Assembly (NCBI RefSeq): GCF_036231355.1 | Contig: NZ_CP109496.1 | Coordinates: forward strand, 124,001 to 188,000 | Origin: Streptomyces sp. NBC_01431 | Lineage (GTDB): Bacteria > Actinomycetota > Actinomycetes > Streptomycetales > Streptomycetaceae | Reading direction: 5' to 3' | Length of the DNA: 64,000 nucleotides | In this document: piece after piece, positions 34,234 to 43,348 of the stretch | Layout of the letters: each line of letters begins with the position of its first letter | Position numbering within the stretch: position 1 is the stretch's first letter | Notes under the pieces: model-generated | What the model was told of the DNA's origin: nothing | Database searches by the model: none | The model's input: the letters and a program-made list of their open reading frames with translations, nothing else | Program-made: the position numbers and the translations under genes

Positions 34234-34911
34234 CTACCGACCGAGCTCTTGGGCGAAGGGACCAGCGACTACACCTACCTCACGCTCATTAGGGCTGTCG
34301 AGGAGATCAAGCGCCTGCAACGGGTGGGACAGGACAACGTCAGCCGGTTCGCTCGCGTCATACATGTGTCCCCAGGACGCCGCGCCGCTGCGGCTCCCGG
34401 CCGCCGCCGCGGCACGCAGGTCCAGCCGGGAGTCCCCGACATAGGCCAGCCCTGCCGGATCCACACCGATCTCGTCCGCAGCCACAAGTATCCCGTCAGG
34501 AGCGGGCTTCGGCCTCGACACCTGGTCTCCGCCAATCAGCACGTCCGCGTCCAGACCGGCGGCCTTCAACAACGCCCCAGCCGCGCGGGTGCTGTTACCC
34601 GTAAACACCGCCAGAGCATGACCCTGCGCGCGCAGTCGATCGAAGACGTCGGTCACCCCGGGCTACGGTGCCACCTCGACGCCCTCAAGCTCGCGGTAGT
34701 ACACCTCGGTCTCCGTGACCGTGAGCGGCCGCCCGACCAGATGTTCCAAGATGACCTCCGGAGTGCCTCGCCAATACGCGGCGACGACCTGGCCGGCATC
34801 GACGGCGGGTCCATCCAGCGCACGCACCGCGCGCACGAACGCCGCGGGCAACACGACGGTCGTGTCCACCAGCGTTCCATCCATGTCCCAGACAAGCTCT
34901 TCGACAGCCAT
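34234..34911 (-). pseudogene. HAD-superfamily phosphatase with in-frame TAG
   Basis: From ATG 34911 the sequence ELVWDMDGTLVDTT has HAD motif 1 with both aspartates. VFTGNSTRAAGALLKAAGLD carries motif 2, SRPKPAPDGI motif 3 and LAYVGDSRLDLRAAAAAG motif 4. A single TAG at 34663-34665 interrupts the frame between the cap and core. All catalytic motifs remain. It is either a recent pseudogene or yields two non-functional pieces. A GTG just after the stop would give a motif-1-less fragment. Confidence 0.75.
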
Positions 34912-34984
34912 TCCCAGATCCTCGGACAACTGGCCTCCAATGATCCAAGGCTCGCCGAACGCGAAGGCCGCCCACTGACCCTTT

Positions 34985-36460
34985 AGTGACAATACCGGTG
35001 ACTTTGTGCTGGGTGGGTCGTTGGGTGTGGTGTGCCGAGGCCTGGTCAGGTGAAGTCGTCGGGTGAGCGTCTGTCGGATCGGATTGCTCTGGGTGTCCTG
35101 ACGCGTGTGTTTCCGCCGAGGTTGGTGGACGAGGTGATTGCGGAGTGCGGTCGTCTTGAGCAGAGGTCGCGGCTGTTGCCGGCCCGTGTGGTGGTGTACT
35201 TCGTGCTGGCGATGTGTCTTTTCTCGGGCCAGGGTTATGAGGAGGTGGCCCGGCTTCTGACGCAGGGTCTGGAGCACGCGCGGAGGTGGGAGAAGCCGTG
35301 GCGGGTGCCGACGACCGGGGCGATCGGCCGGGCCCGGCGCAGACTGGGGCTGGAGCCGTTCAAAGCCTTGTTCGCCCAGGTGTGCCGTCCGGTGGCCGAC
35401 GAGGACACGGCCGGTGCCTGGTACCGGCAGTGGCGGCTGGTCGCGGTGGACGGCACCGTCTTCGACATCCCGGACACCGACGCGAATGCGGGCTTCTTCA
35501 GCCGCCCCGGCTCGGGCCGCGGGCAGCAGCGCAGTGCGTATCCGCAGATCAGGGTTGCCACGCTGGTCGAGTGTGGCACGCACGCGGTGTTCGCCGCGGC
35601 AACGGGACCACTCAAGGTCCACGAACAACACCTCGTTACCGGCCTGTTGGACCGCCTCGAGCCGGGCATGCTGGTGCTCGCTGACCGGGGCATCACCGGA
35701 TTCGAGCTGTGGCGAGCCGCCACGGACACAGGCGCGGACCTGCTGTGGCGGGTCCGCAAGAACATCGTGCTGCCCGTCCTGGAACACTGCGGCGACGGTT
35801 CTTACCTGTCGGAGATCGTCGCCACCGACGACCGCTTCCGCCGGAGCAACCCAGCTCCGGTCCGGGTCATCGAATACACCCTGGCCGGGAGCGACGACAC
35901 GGTCTACCGGCTCATCACCTCCCTCCGTGACCCGCAGCAGGCCCCTGCCGCCGAGCTCGCCGCCCTCTACCATCAGCGGTGGGAGATCGAGAACACCCTC
36001 GACGAGATCAAGACCCACCAGGGCGGCCCCCAACTCGTCCTGCGCTCGCGCCATCCTGACGGCGTCGAGCAGGAGGTATACGGATTCCTCCTGGTCCACC
36101 ACGCACTGCGGGACGTCATGCACCACACGGCCCACCAGGCCGGGCTCGACCCGGACCGGATCTCCTTCACCCGCACTCTGAACGCCGCCCGCCGCCATGT
36201 CACCGGCCAGGCGGCACTTTCCCCCCTCACGACTCCACCACGCTCTCACCCGCACCTGCCGTGAACTACTGGAACGACTCCTGCCACCCCGCAGACCACG
36301 TGCCAACCCCCGTGTCATCAAACGCAAGATGTCCAACTGGCACCTCAAACACCCCGGCCACCGCAACCCACCTCAGCCCCCGGCTCCAGTAGCCACACTG
36401 GTCCCACCCACCAAACCCACCAGCAGACACCAGAAAAGCCCTTAAAACAGCGGCATTGCG
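34985..36460 (+). mobile_element. IS4-family element (boundaries approximate)
   Basis: The right end carries TTAAAACAGCGGCATTG, typical of IS4-type right ends, near 36440-36460. A matching left inverted repeat was not found, so the left edge is estimated from the gene and from the end of the HAD gene region. The element may be truncated on the left. Confidence 0.6.
35032..36264 (+). CDS. IS4-family transposase, C-terminus frameshifted
   Basis: The frame encodes 410 residues. DDE residues lie in VAVDGTVFDIPDT, LVLADRGITGF and the YHQRWEIENTLDEIK signature (Y-2-R-3-E-6-K). After about residue 395 the expected tail (HHALTRTCRELLERLLPPRR, NPRVIKRKMSNWHLK) is read in the +1 frame. The shift is near a run of six C at 36220-36230. 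The catalytic core is complete, so the element may still be partly active. Confidence 0.85.
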   Translation: MPRPGQVKSSGERLSDRIALGVLTRVFPPRLVDEVIAECGRLEQRSRLLPARVVVYFVLAMCLFSGQGYEEVARLLTQGLEHARRWEKPWRVPTTGAIGRARRRLGLEPFKALFAQVCRPVADEDTAGAWYRQWRLVAVDGTVFDIPDTDANAGFFSRPGSGRGQQRSAYPQIRVATLVECGTHAVFAAATGPLKVHEQHLVTGLLDRLEPGMLVLADRGITGFELWRAATDTGADLLWRVRKNIVLPVLEHCGDGSYLSEIVATDDRFRRSNPAPVRVIEYTLAGSDDTVYRLITSLRDPQQAPAAELAALYHQRWEIENTLDEIKTHQGGPQLVLRSRHPDGVEQEVYGFLLVHHALRDVMHHTAHQAGLDPDRISFTRTLNAARRHVTGQAALSPLTTPPRSHPHLP

Positions 36461-36612
36461 CCTAGCCACCAGTTTCGCGGCGCCTCCCGAAGAGGCGGAA
36501 ACAGTGCAAGCCATCCGCGACGGTGTGCTGGCGGACATCAAGGCGCCGAAGTACGCGAAGAAGCCCCCGCGAGTCAGTGCCGACGCCACTCAGCTGTCCG
36601 TAGCAGTCTGAG
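36461..36612 (+). pseudogene. C-terminal fragment of an unknown gene
   Basis: Right after the IS4 element a forward frame reads PPEEAETVQAIRDGVLADIK and ends PPRVSADATQLSVAV with a TGA near 36612. It looks like the end of a real protein whose upstream part was removed. No family is recognised. Confidence 0.4.
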
Positions 36613-36741
36613 GGCACGTCAGGTCACCCGGTCACTGCTCTGGGGCCAAGACGTTGTTTCGTGCCGCGGCAAGACGGCGAGGCGGGCGACTTCACGACCG
36701 CCGCGCGGACGATCGCGGTCCGCGCGGGAAGACGGCGGCGC

Positions 36742-37160
36742 TCACGCCGAACGAACCCGCACACCACCCGCCAACGGACGGCAGTCCCGCCGCTGGGCGG
36801 CAACGACCACACCCGCGGCTGGGCCTGTCAATCGAACGGCTCTGGCGGCCGGAAGGGGCGCCGGTTCGTCGTGGTGGGCGAGACGTTCGGCGAAGTGCGG
36901 GTCGTCGTTGCGGTCGTCGGGGAGCTGCTGGGCTCGGAACTCATCGAGGCGTTGCTCGAGGGACTTGGAGTGGGGCACGTAGTGGGCGGGGTAGATTCGG
37001 GCGAGCCGCCAGGCGAGCGCACGTCTCTGGGCGCGCAGGTAGCGGGTCTGGCGCTGGATGACCTCCACCCCGGACTCGGGGTCGATCCACGTAGGGGTAT
37101 CGCCGAGGTAAGCCCCAACGCCGCCAATAGTTGATCTCGGCAGCGTTGGTCGCGGCCAAG
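36742..37160 (-). pseudogene. Unknown gene with probable frameshift next to the terpene cluster
   Basis: Two reverse frames join into a plausible protein: LAATNAAEINYWRRWG, then one base out of frame AYLGDTPTWIDPESGVEVIQ, ALAWRLARIYPAHYVPHSKS and LEQRLDEFRAQQLPDD. The shift lies in a GGCGTTGGGGC stretch near 37100. The C-terminus becomes proline- and alanine-rich. The function is unknown. It lies in the same orientation just after the Rieske gene and may once have been the last gene of that operon. Confidence 0.45.
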
Positions 37161-37180
37161 CTGCGCAGGGCGGCGGGTTG

Positions 37181-38206
37181 TCAACCACCACGGGCTGCAA
37201 GGGTGTCGGGGCGCGGGTAGAACTGCTCGGCCCACTTGCGGAACGCGCCGATGGGGCCGTCGCTGTCGTTGAGCTTGGGGTGGTGTAAGTACGTCTTGTG
37301 GTGGAAGACCAGGCAGTCTACCGATCCGTCCCGGACCGACCACTTGTTCAGCAGTGATGCGCCGACCCACTCCGCGGGGCGCCGCGGAAGCCGCCGCAGG
37401 GGGGCCGGAAGGCTGTCGTAGTCGATTGCTGCCGCGTACCACAGCCGCATGCGCCACGGGCCGGTCGGAGTGGGCATGAGCCAGGCATCGGCGGTGGAGT
37501 GGCGGCCGAAGGTGAACTTCACATGCATACACCCCATGCCGATCAAGGTGACCTTGATTTGGGTGTCGACGCAGCCAATGAGGGGAAGGGGACGTTGAAG
37601 ACGGTATGACATTACATATGTGCATCCATTGACTTTCGGTTCTTCAAGTACCTGAATGCCCACTTTGTGCAGTTCTGGGACGTGGCCGTAGTCGATCGCG
37701 TTTTCCATCTGGTCCTGTGGGTGCCCGCAGAGATCCACGCCATGGCGGGCGAGGTACGTGTCCCCGACCGGGAGTACGGGAAGATCCCAGCTGGGCTCCT
37801 CGTCGCGCTCGCTGTGCCAGACCCATACGATTCCGTACAGCTCACGGGAGTGAACCAGCGAGAGCCGCGCGCGCGGCGGCTTCCCGTAGGGAGTCTTCGC
37901 GCACGTGCCGTCCACCGCGAACCCGAAGTGGTGGAAAGGGCACACCAGCAGTTCTCCCTCCACTTTGCCGCCCGCACCCAGATGAGCACCCAGATGTGGG
38001 CAGTAGGGACGTGTAACCCTCAGCCTGCCGCTCCGGGTGCGGTAGATGACGACCTCTCCGTCCATGAACGGCACCGGCGCCACCGTTCCCGGTTTGAAGT
38101 CCTGGGAGAACCCCACACAGAACCAGCCCTGCGGGTGCGGCAGATGCGGCACTGGGGGAACTGCCGGCGCGGCACCGTACGGGCTTCGGTAAGGGTGATT
38201 CCGCAT
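37181..38206 (-). CDS. Rieske [2Fe-2S] oxygenase of terpene cluster
   Basis: A 341-residue protein from ATG 38206 with AAGGGAG seven bases upstream. The Rieske site is CPHLGAHLGAGG and CPFHHFGF near residues 69-94 (C-x-H...C-x-x-H). The later sequence GHPQDQMENAIDYGHVPELH holds the candidate non-haem iron ligands of the catalytic domain (D-x-x-H...). This fits the KshA/cholesterol 7-desaturase-like group of ring-hydroxylating or desaturating oxygenases. It would need a ferredoxin and reductase from elsewhere. As last gene of the operon it probably oxidises the methylated terpene. Confidence 0.85.
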   Translation of the reverse strand: MRNHPYRSPYGAAPAVPPVPHLPHPQGWFCVGFSQDFKPGTVAPVPFMDGEVVIYRTRSGRLRVTRPYCPHLGAHLGAGGKVEGELLVCPFHHFGFAVDGTCAKTPYGKPPRARLSLVHSRELYGIVWVWHSERDEEPSWDLPVLPVGDTYLARHGVDLCGHPQDQMENAIDYGHVPELHKVGIQVLEEPKVNGCTYVMSYRLQRPLPLIGCVDTQIKVTLIGMGCMHVKFTFGRHSTADAWLMPTPTGPWRMRLWYAAAIDYDSLPAPLRRLPRRPAEWVGASLLNKWSVRDGSVDCLVFHHKTYLHHPKLNDSDGPIGAFRKWAEQFYPRPDTLAARGG

Positions 38207-38343
38207 GATCGCTCCCTTGAATGTTTGCGGGGAATTGCTTGGTTGTGCGGTGGTCATGAGGTCTTCTGGGCGCATCGGCCGGCCAGTCCCCTAGCTGATC
38301 GCGTACCACTCCGCGAGGCCTGAGTGACGCCCACCGCATCCAG

Positions 38344-39150
38344 TCAGGCAGGTGGCCGTCGACCCCAGGCGGACAGGCTCAGGAAGGCGAGATCGGTGTA
38401 ACGAGCGTTGTCCAGCAGTCGAGTGCAGTCGGTGAGGTCCTGTGGCTGGATGAAGCCCCGGGCCACCATGGCGGGCCCGGTCAGCGACAGTGCGAGCCGC
38501 AGAAGCGCGTTGGCATTGCCTCCGGGGCCCACCAGGCCCGGAGTGCAGCGCAAGCCGACGTCTTCTAGGCCGGCTTGGGCGAGGAGCCGGGGCACCGCGG
38601 TGGCCCACCGAGCATCCGCTCGCATACTGTCGGCCAAGGCCACCAGGGCGTCCAGACAACGATGGCAGGCGTTGCGCGCGCCGTCGGTGGACGTCACCAC
38701 GATTACCCCTTCCACACACACCCAGCGGCCAGGGGCAGTCCAGCGCACCATCTTTGCCAGCACGTCCTCCCGTTCGGGCAGGTGCTCCAGCAGAGCGCGA
38801 GTGTGGACCAGGTCGAAAGAGGCTTCGGGGAAGTCCTCGCCCACCACGTCGTGGCGCAGGACGGTCAGGTTCGGTACGTTCTTCGGGAGCAGGCTGATGT
38901 CCAGGTCGGTGGCCACCACCTCGCCCGGCGCACAGCGCCCCGCCAACCAGCGCGCGACTGAGCCGGCACCGCCGCCCACCTCCAGGCACCGCCACCCGGC
39001 TTGGAGGCCGCAGCTGTCCAGAGCCGCGCGGCTGCCCGGGTCCGCAAACGCTTCCAAGGCTCTCAGCCGCCGGGCCTCCAGCGGGAGGTGATGGTCGAGC
39101 AGCCCCGCACCGTAAGCGGGGGTATTGGACGTCGTGGGTGGCTCTGCCAT
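38344..39150 (-). CDS. SAM-dependent methyltransferase of terpene cluster
   Basis: A 268-residue class I methyltransferase from ATG 39150 with AAGGGAA upstream. Motif I is CLEVGGGAGSVARWLAG (about residues 55-71), the acidic residue ending beta2 is in VVATDLDI, and motif post-I/II is FDLVHTRALLEHLPE. The family includes small-molecule C-, O- and N-methyltransferases. It lies between the cyclase and the Rieske gene in one orientation with an 84-base gap to the cyclase. Methylation of the prenyl diphosphate before cyclisation or of the terpene afterwards are both possible. Confidence 0.85.
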   Translation of the reverse strand: MAEPPTTSNTPAYGAGLLDHHLPLEARRLRALEAFADPGSRAALDSCGLQAGWRCLEVGGGAGSVARWLAGRCAPGEVVATDLDISLLPKNVPNLTVLRHDVVGEDFPEASFDLVHTRALLEHLPEREDVLAKMVRWTAPGRWVCVEGVIVVTSTDGARNACHRCLDALVALADSMRADARWATAVPRLLAQAGLEDVGLRCTPGLVGPGGNANALLRLALSLTGPAMVARGFIQPQDLTDCTRLLDNARYTDLAFLSLSAWGRRPPA

Positions 39151-39233
39151 AGCCGTTCCCTTACTGCCGTGATGAGGATCTGGTCCGCTCCGTGATCCCT
39201 CCGATAGTCGGTGGGGTTCTTGGGGCTGGCGAG

Positions 39234-40280
39234 CTACGGGCCGTCACCGAAAGATGTTCGTTCCGGCGTGAGGACGACAGTTCCTGAGCGTTGACCGTTC
39301 CACACGAATCCGGTCCCGTGATAGCGGGGAGTCAGATAGGACCACTCCAAGTTTCCGGACATGCAGTACCCTAATTCGTCGAGGTAGGCGCGGATATCGC
39401 TGCGTGAACCGAGCGGGCCGGAAAGAATCTGGCGGCGCAATACAGTGAATCTGGATTCAGCTTCCTCGATCAGTGAGCATAGTTTGTCCACGGACTCCTG
39501 GAGGCTGAGCCCTTCATTTAGCATGAACACTGAAATTGCGTTTCCGTAGTCCCCCTGAAAGTATTCCTTGCGGAATGAGAAGAGGTCGTTGGCGTACACG
39601 AAGCTTTCGTGGACGATTCTGCACGCTTGCCGCAAGTTCGGGTACTGCTGGAGTTCCGTCGTGAGGTCCATGCCCAGGCCGTGTTCGGCGAGTGTCGTAT
39701 TGCACCAGCACCCCGAGGCGGTATGAATCGCCATGTATGCGGGGAAGTCGGGAATCTCTCCGCGCATGCGCATCTCGACTTCCTGCTGGTAAAGCGTGAC
39801 GAACTCCAGCATCTCCCCGATGAACCGGCCGCGGATTCCCTCGGGCATGTCGGCATAGATGGGGTACAGGGTCGACTTCGCTGCCCGCCGGTGTTCGCCC
39901 TCACCGTGATCAAAATCCCTGTACTGCAGAACAGGGACGATTTCGCTGATTACTGCTTCGGCGACCTCCGGGAAGCAGCCGGCTTTCTCAGCGTCCGACA
40001 GCAGGTCGTCCACCGCAAACCAGTTGCTGATCCAGTGGGCATACTGAATAGAACGGGATGTGGTGGAGCTCGGGTTGACAAGGCATCCCCACAGCGCATG
40101 CAGGTCCTCCAGGTTGCACGCGAGTTCATCGCCATTGCGGTAGTAGGGGCGCCGCAAGCTGGGGATGAATTTCAGATTTTCCGCCTCGACGGTGGCGTAG
40201 GAGGGATGCCGCTTGGTCGGCAAAACCCGCTTGATCTCTGGTAGATGGAAGCTCACTTGCCCATCGATGAGTTTGGTCAT
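39234..40280 (-). CDS. Class I terpene synthase (cyclase)
   Basis: A 348-residue bacterial class I terpene cyclase from ATG 40280 with GGAGG eight bases upstream. The metal motif DDLLSD is at residues 91-96, the NSE triad NDLFSFRKE at 231-239, and a C-terminal R-Y pair (LTPRYHGTG) is present near 320. All residues needed for magnesium binding and diphosphate ionisation are kept. The DNA is less GC-rich at third positions than the flanking genes, a sign of separate origin. The product skeleton cannot be predicted from sequence alone. Confidence 0.9.
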   Translation of the reverse strand: MTKLIDGQVSFHLPEIKRVLPTKRHPSYATVEAENLKFIPSLRRPYYRNGDELACNLEDLHALWGCLVNPSSTTSRSIQYAHWISNWFAVDDLLSDAEKAGCFPEVAEAVISEIVPVLQYRDFDHGEGEHRRAAKSTLYPIYADMPEGIRGRFIGEMLEFVTLYQQEVEMRMRGEIPDFPAYMAIHTASGCWCNTTLAEHGLGMDLTTELQQYPNLRQACRIVHESFVYANDLFSFRKEYFQGDYGNAISVFMLNEGLSLQESVDKLCSLIEEAESRFTVLRRQILSGPLGSRSDIRAYLDELGYCMSGNLEWSYLTPRYHGTGFVWNGQRSGTVVLTPERTSFGDGP

Positions 40281-40392
40281 GAAAGGCTACCTCCGTACCG
40301 GTTTGACCTTGGGGCGAGGGGTGCAAGGGCGTTACCGCAGCCGATGGTGCACAACTCCCGAGTGGGCCGAGTTGGCCGACGCTGTGGCGCTG

Positions 40393-41481
40393 TCATGTGG
40401 TCCTCGTGGTGGCTGCGTGGGCGATGTGTCGGAGTGCCGCTTTGGCGGTGGCGGGGAAGGAGGCGTGGTCCAGTGCGGTGAGGGCCTGTTTGTGCCGTGC
40501 GGTGATCATTTGTTCCACGGTGTGGTGAGCCCCGGTGGCGGTGATGATGTGGCGGGCCGCCTCGGCCTGGTCTTCGGTGAGGGTGGGGCATCCGAGAAGG
40601 TGGCGCAGGTGGCCCGCCTGCGTGCGGGAGGCCTGTTGGAAGGTGAGGGCGATTAGGGCGGTATGTTTGCCCTCGCGCAGGTCATCCAAAGACGGCTTGC
40701 CGGTCACCTGTGGGGTGCCGAAGATGCCGAGGAGATCGTCGCGCAGCTGGAATGCCTCACCGACGGGCAGAGCGTAGGCACTCAGCGCCTCCCGCACCCC
40801 GAGCGGAGCACCGGCGAGGGCGGCGCCGATGTGCAGCGGGCGCTCGACGGTGTACTTGGCGGTCTTGTACCTCGCAATGCGCAGGGCTTGCTCCACATCC
40901 GTGGTGGAGCGGCCGGCGGAGGTGACGTCCAGGTACTGGCCGTACATCACCTCGCTGCGCATGTCGTCGATCAGCGGGAGCACCGCGCCGAGTTGAGCGC
41001 GGGTGAGGCCGGCGGTGTGCAGGAGTTCATGCGACCAGGTGAGTGCCAGGTCACCGATGAGGATCGCGCCGCTGGCCCCCACCTGCTCGGCGCTGGCGGC
41101 ACTGCGACCGTGACTGTGATGCTGCGCGAGGCGGCGGCGGATAGTGGGGGCGCCGCGGCGGCTGCCGCTGTCGTCCATGACGTCGTCGTGGATGAGACAG
41201 AAGGTGTGGAACATCTCCAGCGACGCGGCCGTCTGGATCAGGGTCTCAGGGGTGCAGTGACCGCCGGCAGCCTGCCAGCCGGTCACACACAACAGGGGCC
41301 GCAGCCGTTTCCCGCCGACGGCCAGGAAATCGCGTAGACACTCGGTCACCTCGGTCGGCATACGCAGCTTCGCGGCTGCAGTGGCCTTGTGTTCCAAGAA
41401 GCCGTCGAGCACGGTGGTGACCTGCCGGCGTAGTGCGGCCGCCCCCGCAGGCTCGGCTGCGGCCCCTTGCAGTACGGTCAT
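40393..41481 (-). CDS. Polyprenyl diphosphate synthase of terpene cluster
   Basis: A 362-residue isoprenyl diphosphate synthase. ATG 41481 has GGAG seven bases upstream; a GTG six bases earlier is possible. GGKRLRP (56-62) binds the allylic diphosphate, the first aspartate-rich motif is DDVMD at 99-103, and the second is DDLLG at 248-252, the form usual in actinobacterial synthases. It should supply the cyclase with a farnesyl- or geranylgeranyl-type chain. The fifth residue before the first motif is aromatic (Phe94), so chain length is uncertain. It is the first gene of the operon. Confidence 0.9.
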   Translation of the reverse strand: MTVLQGAAAEPAGAAALRRQVTTVLDGFLEHKATAAAKLRMPTEVTECLRDFLAVGGKRLRPLLCVTGWQAAGGHCTPETLIQTAASLEMFHTFCLIHDDVMDDSGSRRGAPTIRRRLAQHHSHGRSAASAEQVGASGAILIGDLALTWSHELLHTAGLTRAQLGAVLPLIDDMRSEVMYGQYLDVTSAGRSTTDVEQALRIARYKTAKYTVERPLHIGAALAGAPLGVREALSAYALPVGEAFQLRDDLLGIFGTPQVTGKPSLDDLREGKHTALIALTFQQASRTQAGHLRHLLGCPTLTEDQAEAARHIITATGAHHTVEQMITARHKQALTALDHASFPATAKAALRHIAHAATTRTT

Positions 41482-41929
41482 CGCCACGCTCCGCTCCTGT
41501 ACGTCTGGCGCCCGGTACGTGGTGTCAGAAGTCCCGCCTGCGAAGCTGAGGCCCGGTTGCGGCACATCGAGGTCTCGATACACACCAGCAAAGGCCATTG
41601 CCACTAGCGGAAACAGGTGTGCACAGGAGGGCGCATGGGCGCACTTTCAGGGCGTTCACGGACGGCTGTTCAACGACCGGCGCCCAGGCCGGACAACCGC
41701 CGGGCGCCGGGCGCCTGCACCATGGCCGCCACCCGCCGAGGGGCTGGCAGAGGCGACCGGATGCTGCTTGAGGGGCTGCCTGGTGTCTCGCCGGTCCGCC
41801 ATGTAGCAGCGGGCGAACCACCACACCTCCGGGACTGCAGTGGCGTCCGTCCTGGAGGCTGACGAGAAGAAGGTCCGCCGTCTGCTGGTGAGGGACTCTC
41901 CCCACGAGACGTAGGTCATCGAGGACGAC
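41482..41929. other. Upstream region of terpene operon; no gene seen
   Basis: This stretch should hold the promoter of the polyprenyl synthase operon. No palindrome or clear promoter hexamer stood out and no open frame resembles a known protein. No pathway-specific regulator gene is adjacent. Confidence 0.45.
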
Positions 41930-42290
41930 GCCGGGCTCCCGGTCGCCCAGGGTCTGCCCGGTGTCGATCCAGTCGCACCGGTGGCAGGTCTTCGACGAGG
42001 GGAAGAAGGCCGGGACGCGAGCGATGGTGACGGCGTGCCACCGGGCCTTGTACTCGATCTGACGGTTGATCTCCCCGAATCCGACATCGAGCACTGCCTT
42101 GTTAAGGCCTGCTTCCTGGCGCACGTTACGCCCGGGCTTGTCCGCGGTGCCCTTCGCGGAGCGGGATCTTCGCGACCGGAGTGACACCGAGTGCGCCAGG
42201 AGCCCGCGAGTCGCCGCCAACACGACGTTGATCCGGCGCTCCCGCCGAACCGGCTCTCCACCCGGCCCGCTGACAACGAATCCGCGATCG
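41930..42290 (-). pseudogene. TnpB (IS200/IS605-type) fragment
   Basis: The reverse frame reads KPGRNVRQEAGLNKAVLDVG, INRQIEYKARWHAVTIARVP and FPSSKTCHRCDWIDTGQ. This is the RuvC/zinc-finger region of TnpB, with the first CxxC present. The second CxxC and the final catalytic Asp are missing. No TnpA or hairpin ends were recognised. Confidence 0.75.
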
Positions 42291-42310
42291 TCGGGACGGG
42301 AAGGAACGTG

Positions 42311-43340
42311 CTTTAGCCCGTTGCGCAACAACTGCCCGAGCTGGCCCGGGAGATCGCGGTGCAGATCCGGGACGGGATTCTCGGTCCCCGCTACCAGCCG
42401 CATCTCCCCGACACCGTCGACGCCGACTTGACCGGGGCCTTGCGCGTCTGGGCGCCACGCGGCCCGTACGAGATCGCCTCCGTGCTCCGCCTGCGCGCGC
42501 TGGCCCATGCCGGTACTTCCTCAACCGCAGGCGTGGGCGTGGGCCCCTCCCCGATGATCGCGGCGATGGCCGCGGCCGCGACCCCGCACGGCCAGATCAC
42601 CGTGGTCGGCCCCGACCCGGTCGCGGTCACTGCGTTCCTGCGGCCCCGCCACGTCGCGACGTTGCCGGGCGTCGGACCGGCCACCGCGAAAACCCTCGCC
42701 CAGTTCGGCATCCTCACCATCGGCCAGCTCGCCGACACCCCGCCCGCCACCCTGGCCCGCCTCCTCGGCCTCGCAACCGCGCGCGAACTCCACACCCGCG
42801 CCCGCGGCATCGACGACCGCCCCGTCCAGCGCGCCGCGCTGGTGCGCTCCACCACCGCCAGCCACCGCTTCACCCACGACGAACTCGACCCGGCCGCCCA
42901 CCACCGGGCCCTGCGCGCCCTGGCCGAAGAGCTCGGACTGGCGCCTGCGCGGCAGCCGGGAGGTCTGCCGCAGCCTCGCGCTGACCGTGCGCTACGCGGA
43001 CAACTCCACCACCACCCGCAGCCACCGGCTGCCCGAGGCAACCGCACACTCCGCCGCCCTCGCCCGCACCACCCAGGACCTGTACCAGTCACTCGGACTG
43101 CAACGGGCCCGCGTCACCGCCGTGTCGCTGCGCGCCGACGGCCTCGCCCCGGCCGACCATGCCCACCACCAGCTGCTCCTGGACCCCGGCGACGACAAGG
43201 CCCGCCGCATCGAGCAGGTCGCCGATGCCGCCCGCGCCAAGTACGGCCCGCACGCCATCGGCCCGGCCACCCTCGCCACCCACCAGCCCTCCCCGCCCGG
43301 CCGCGCCCACCGCCCTCCGGTACGACGAACACCCCTGTAG
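42311..43340 (+). pseudogene. DNA polymerase Y-family (DinB-like) remnant
   Basis: Forward frames match the fingers-thumb and little-finger parts of a Y-family polymerase: ALRVWAPRGPYEIASVLRLR, GVGVGPSPMIAAMAAAATPH, RHVATLPGVGPATAKTLAQF with the helix-hairpin-helix, then after a frameshift near 42945 SLALTVRYADNSTTTRSHRL and a C-terminal tail to 43340. The palm with the catalytic aspartates is missing. The original was a lesion-bypass or mobile-element polymerase. Confidence 0.7.
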
Positions 43341-43348
43341 GAGCCCCT

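Noticed and set aside
36828..37625. A 265-codon reverse open frame over the end of the Rieske gene
   Set aside because: It overlaps the Rieske coding sequence out of frame and is Arg/Pro/His-rich without domain features.
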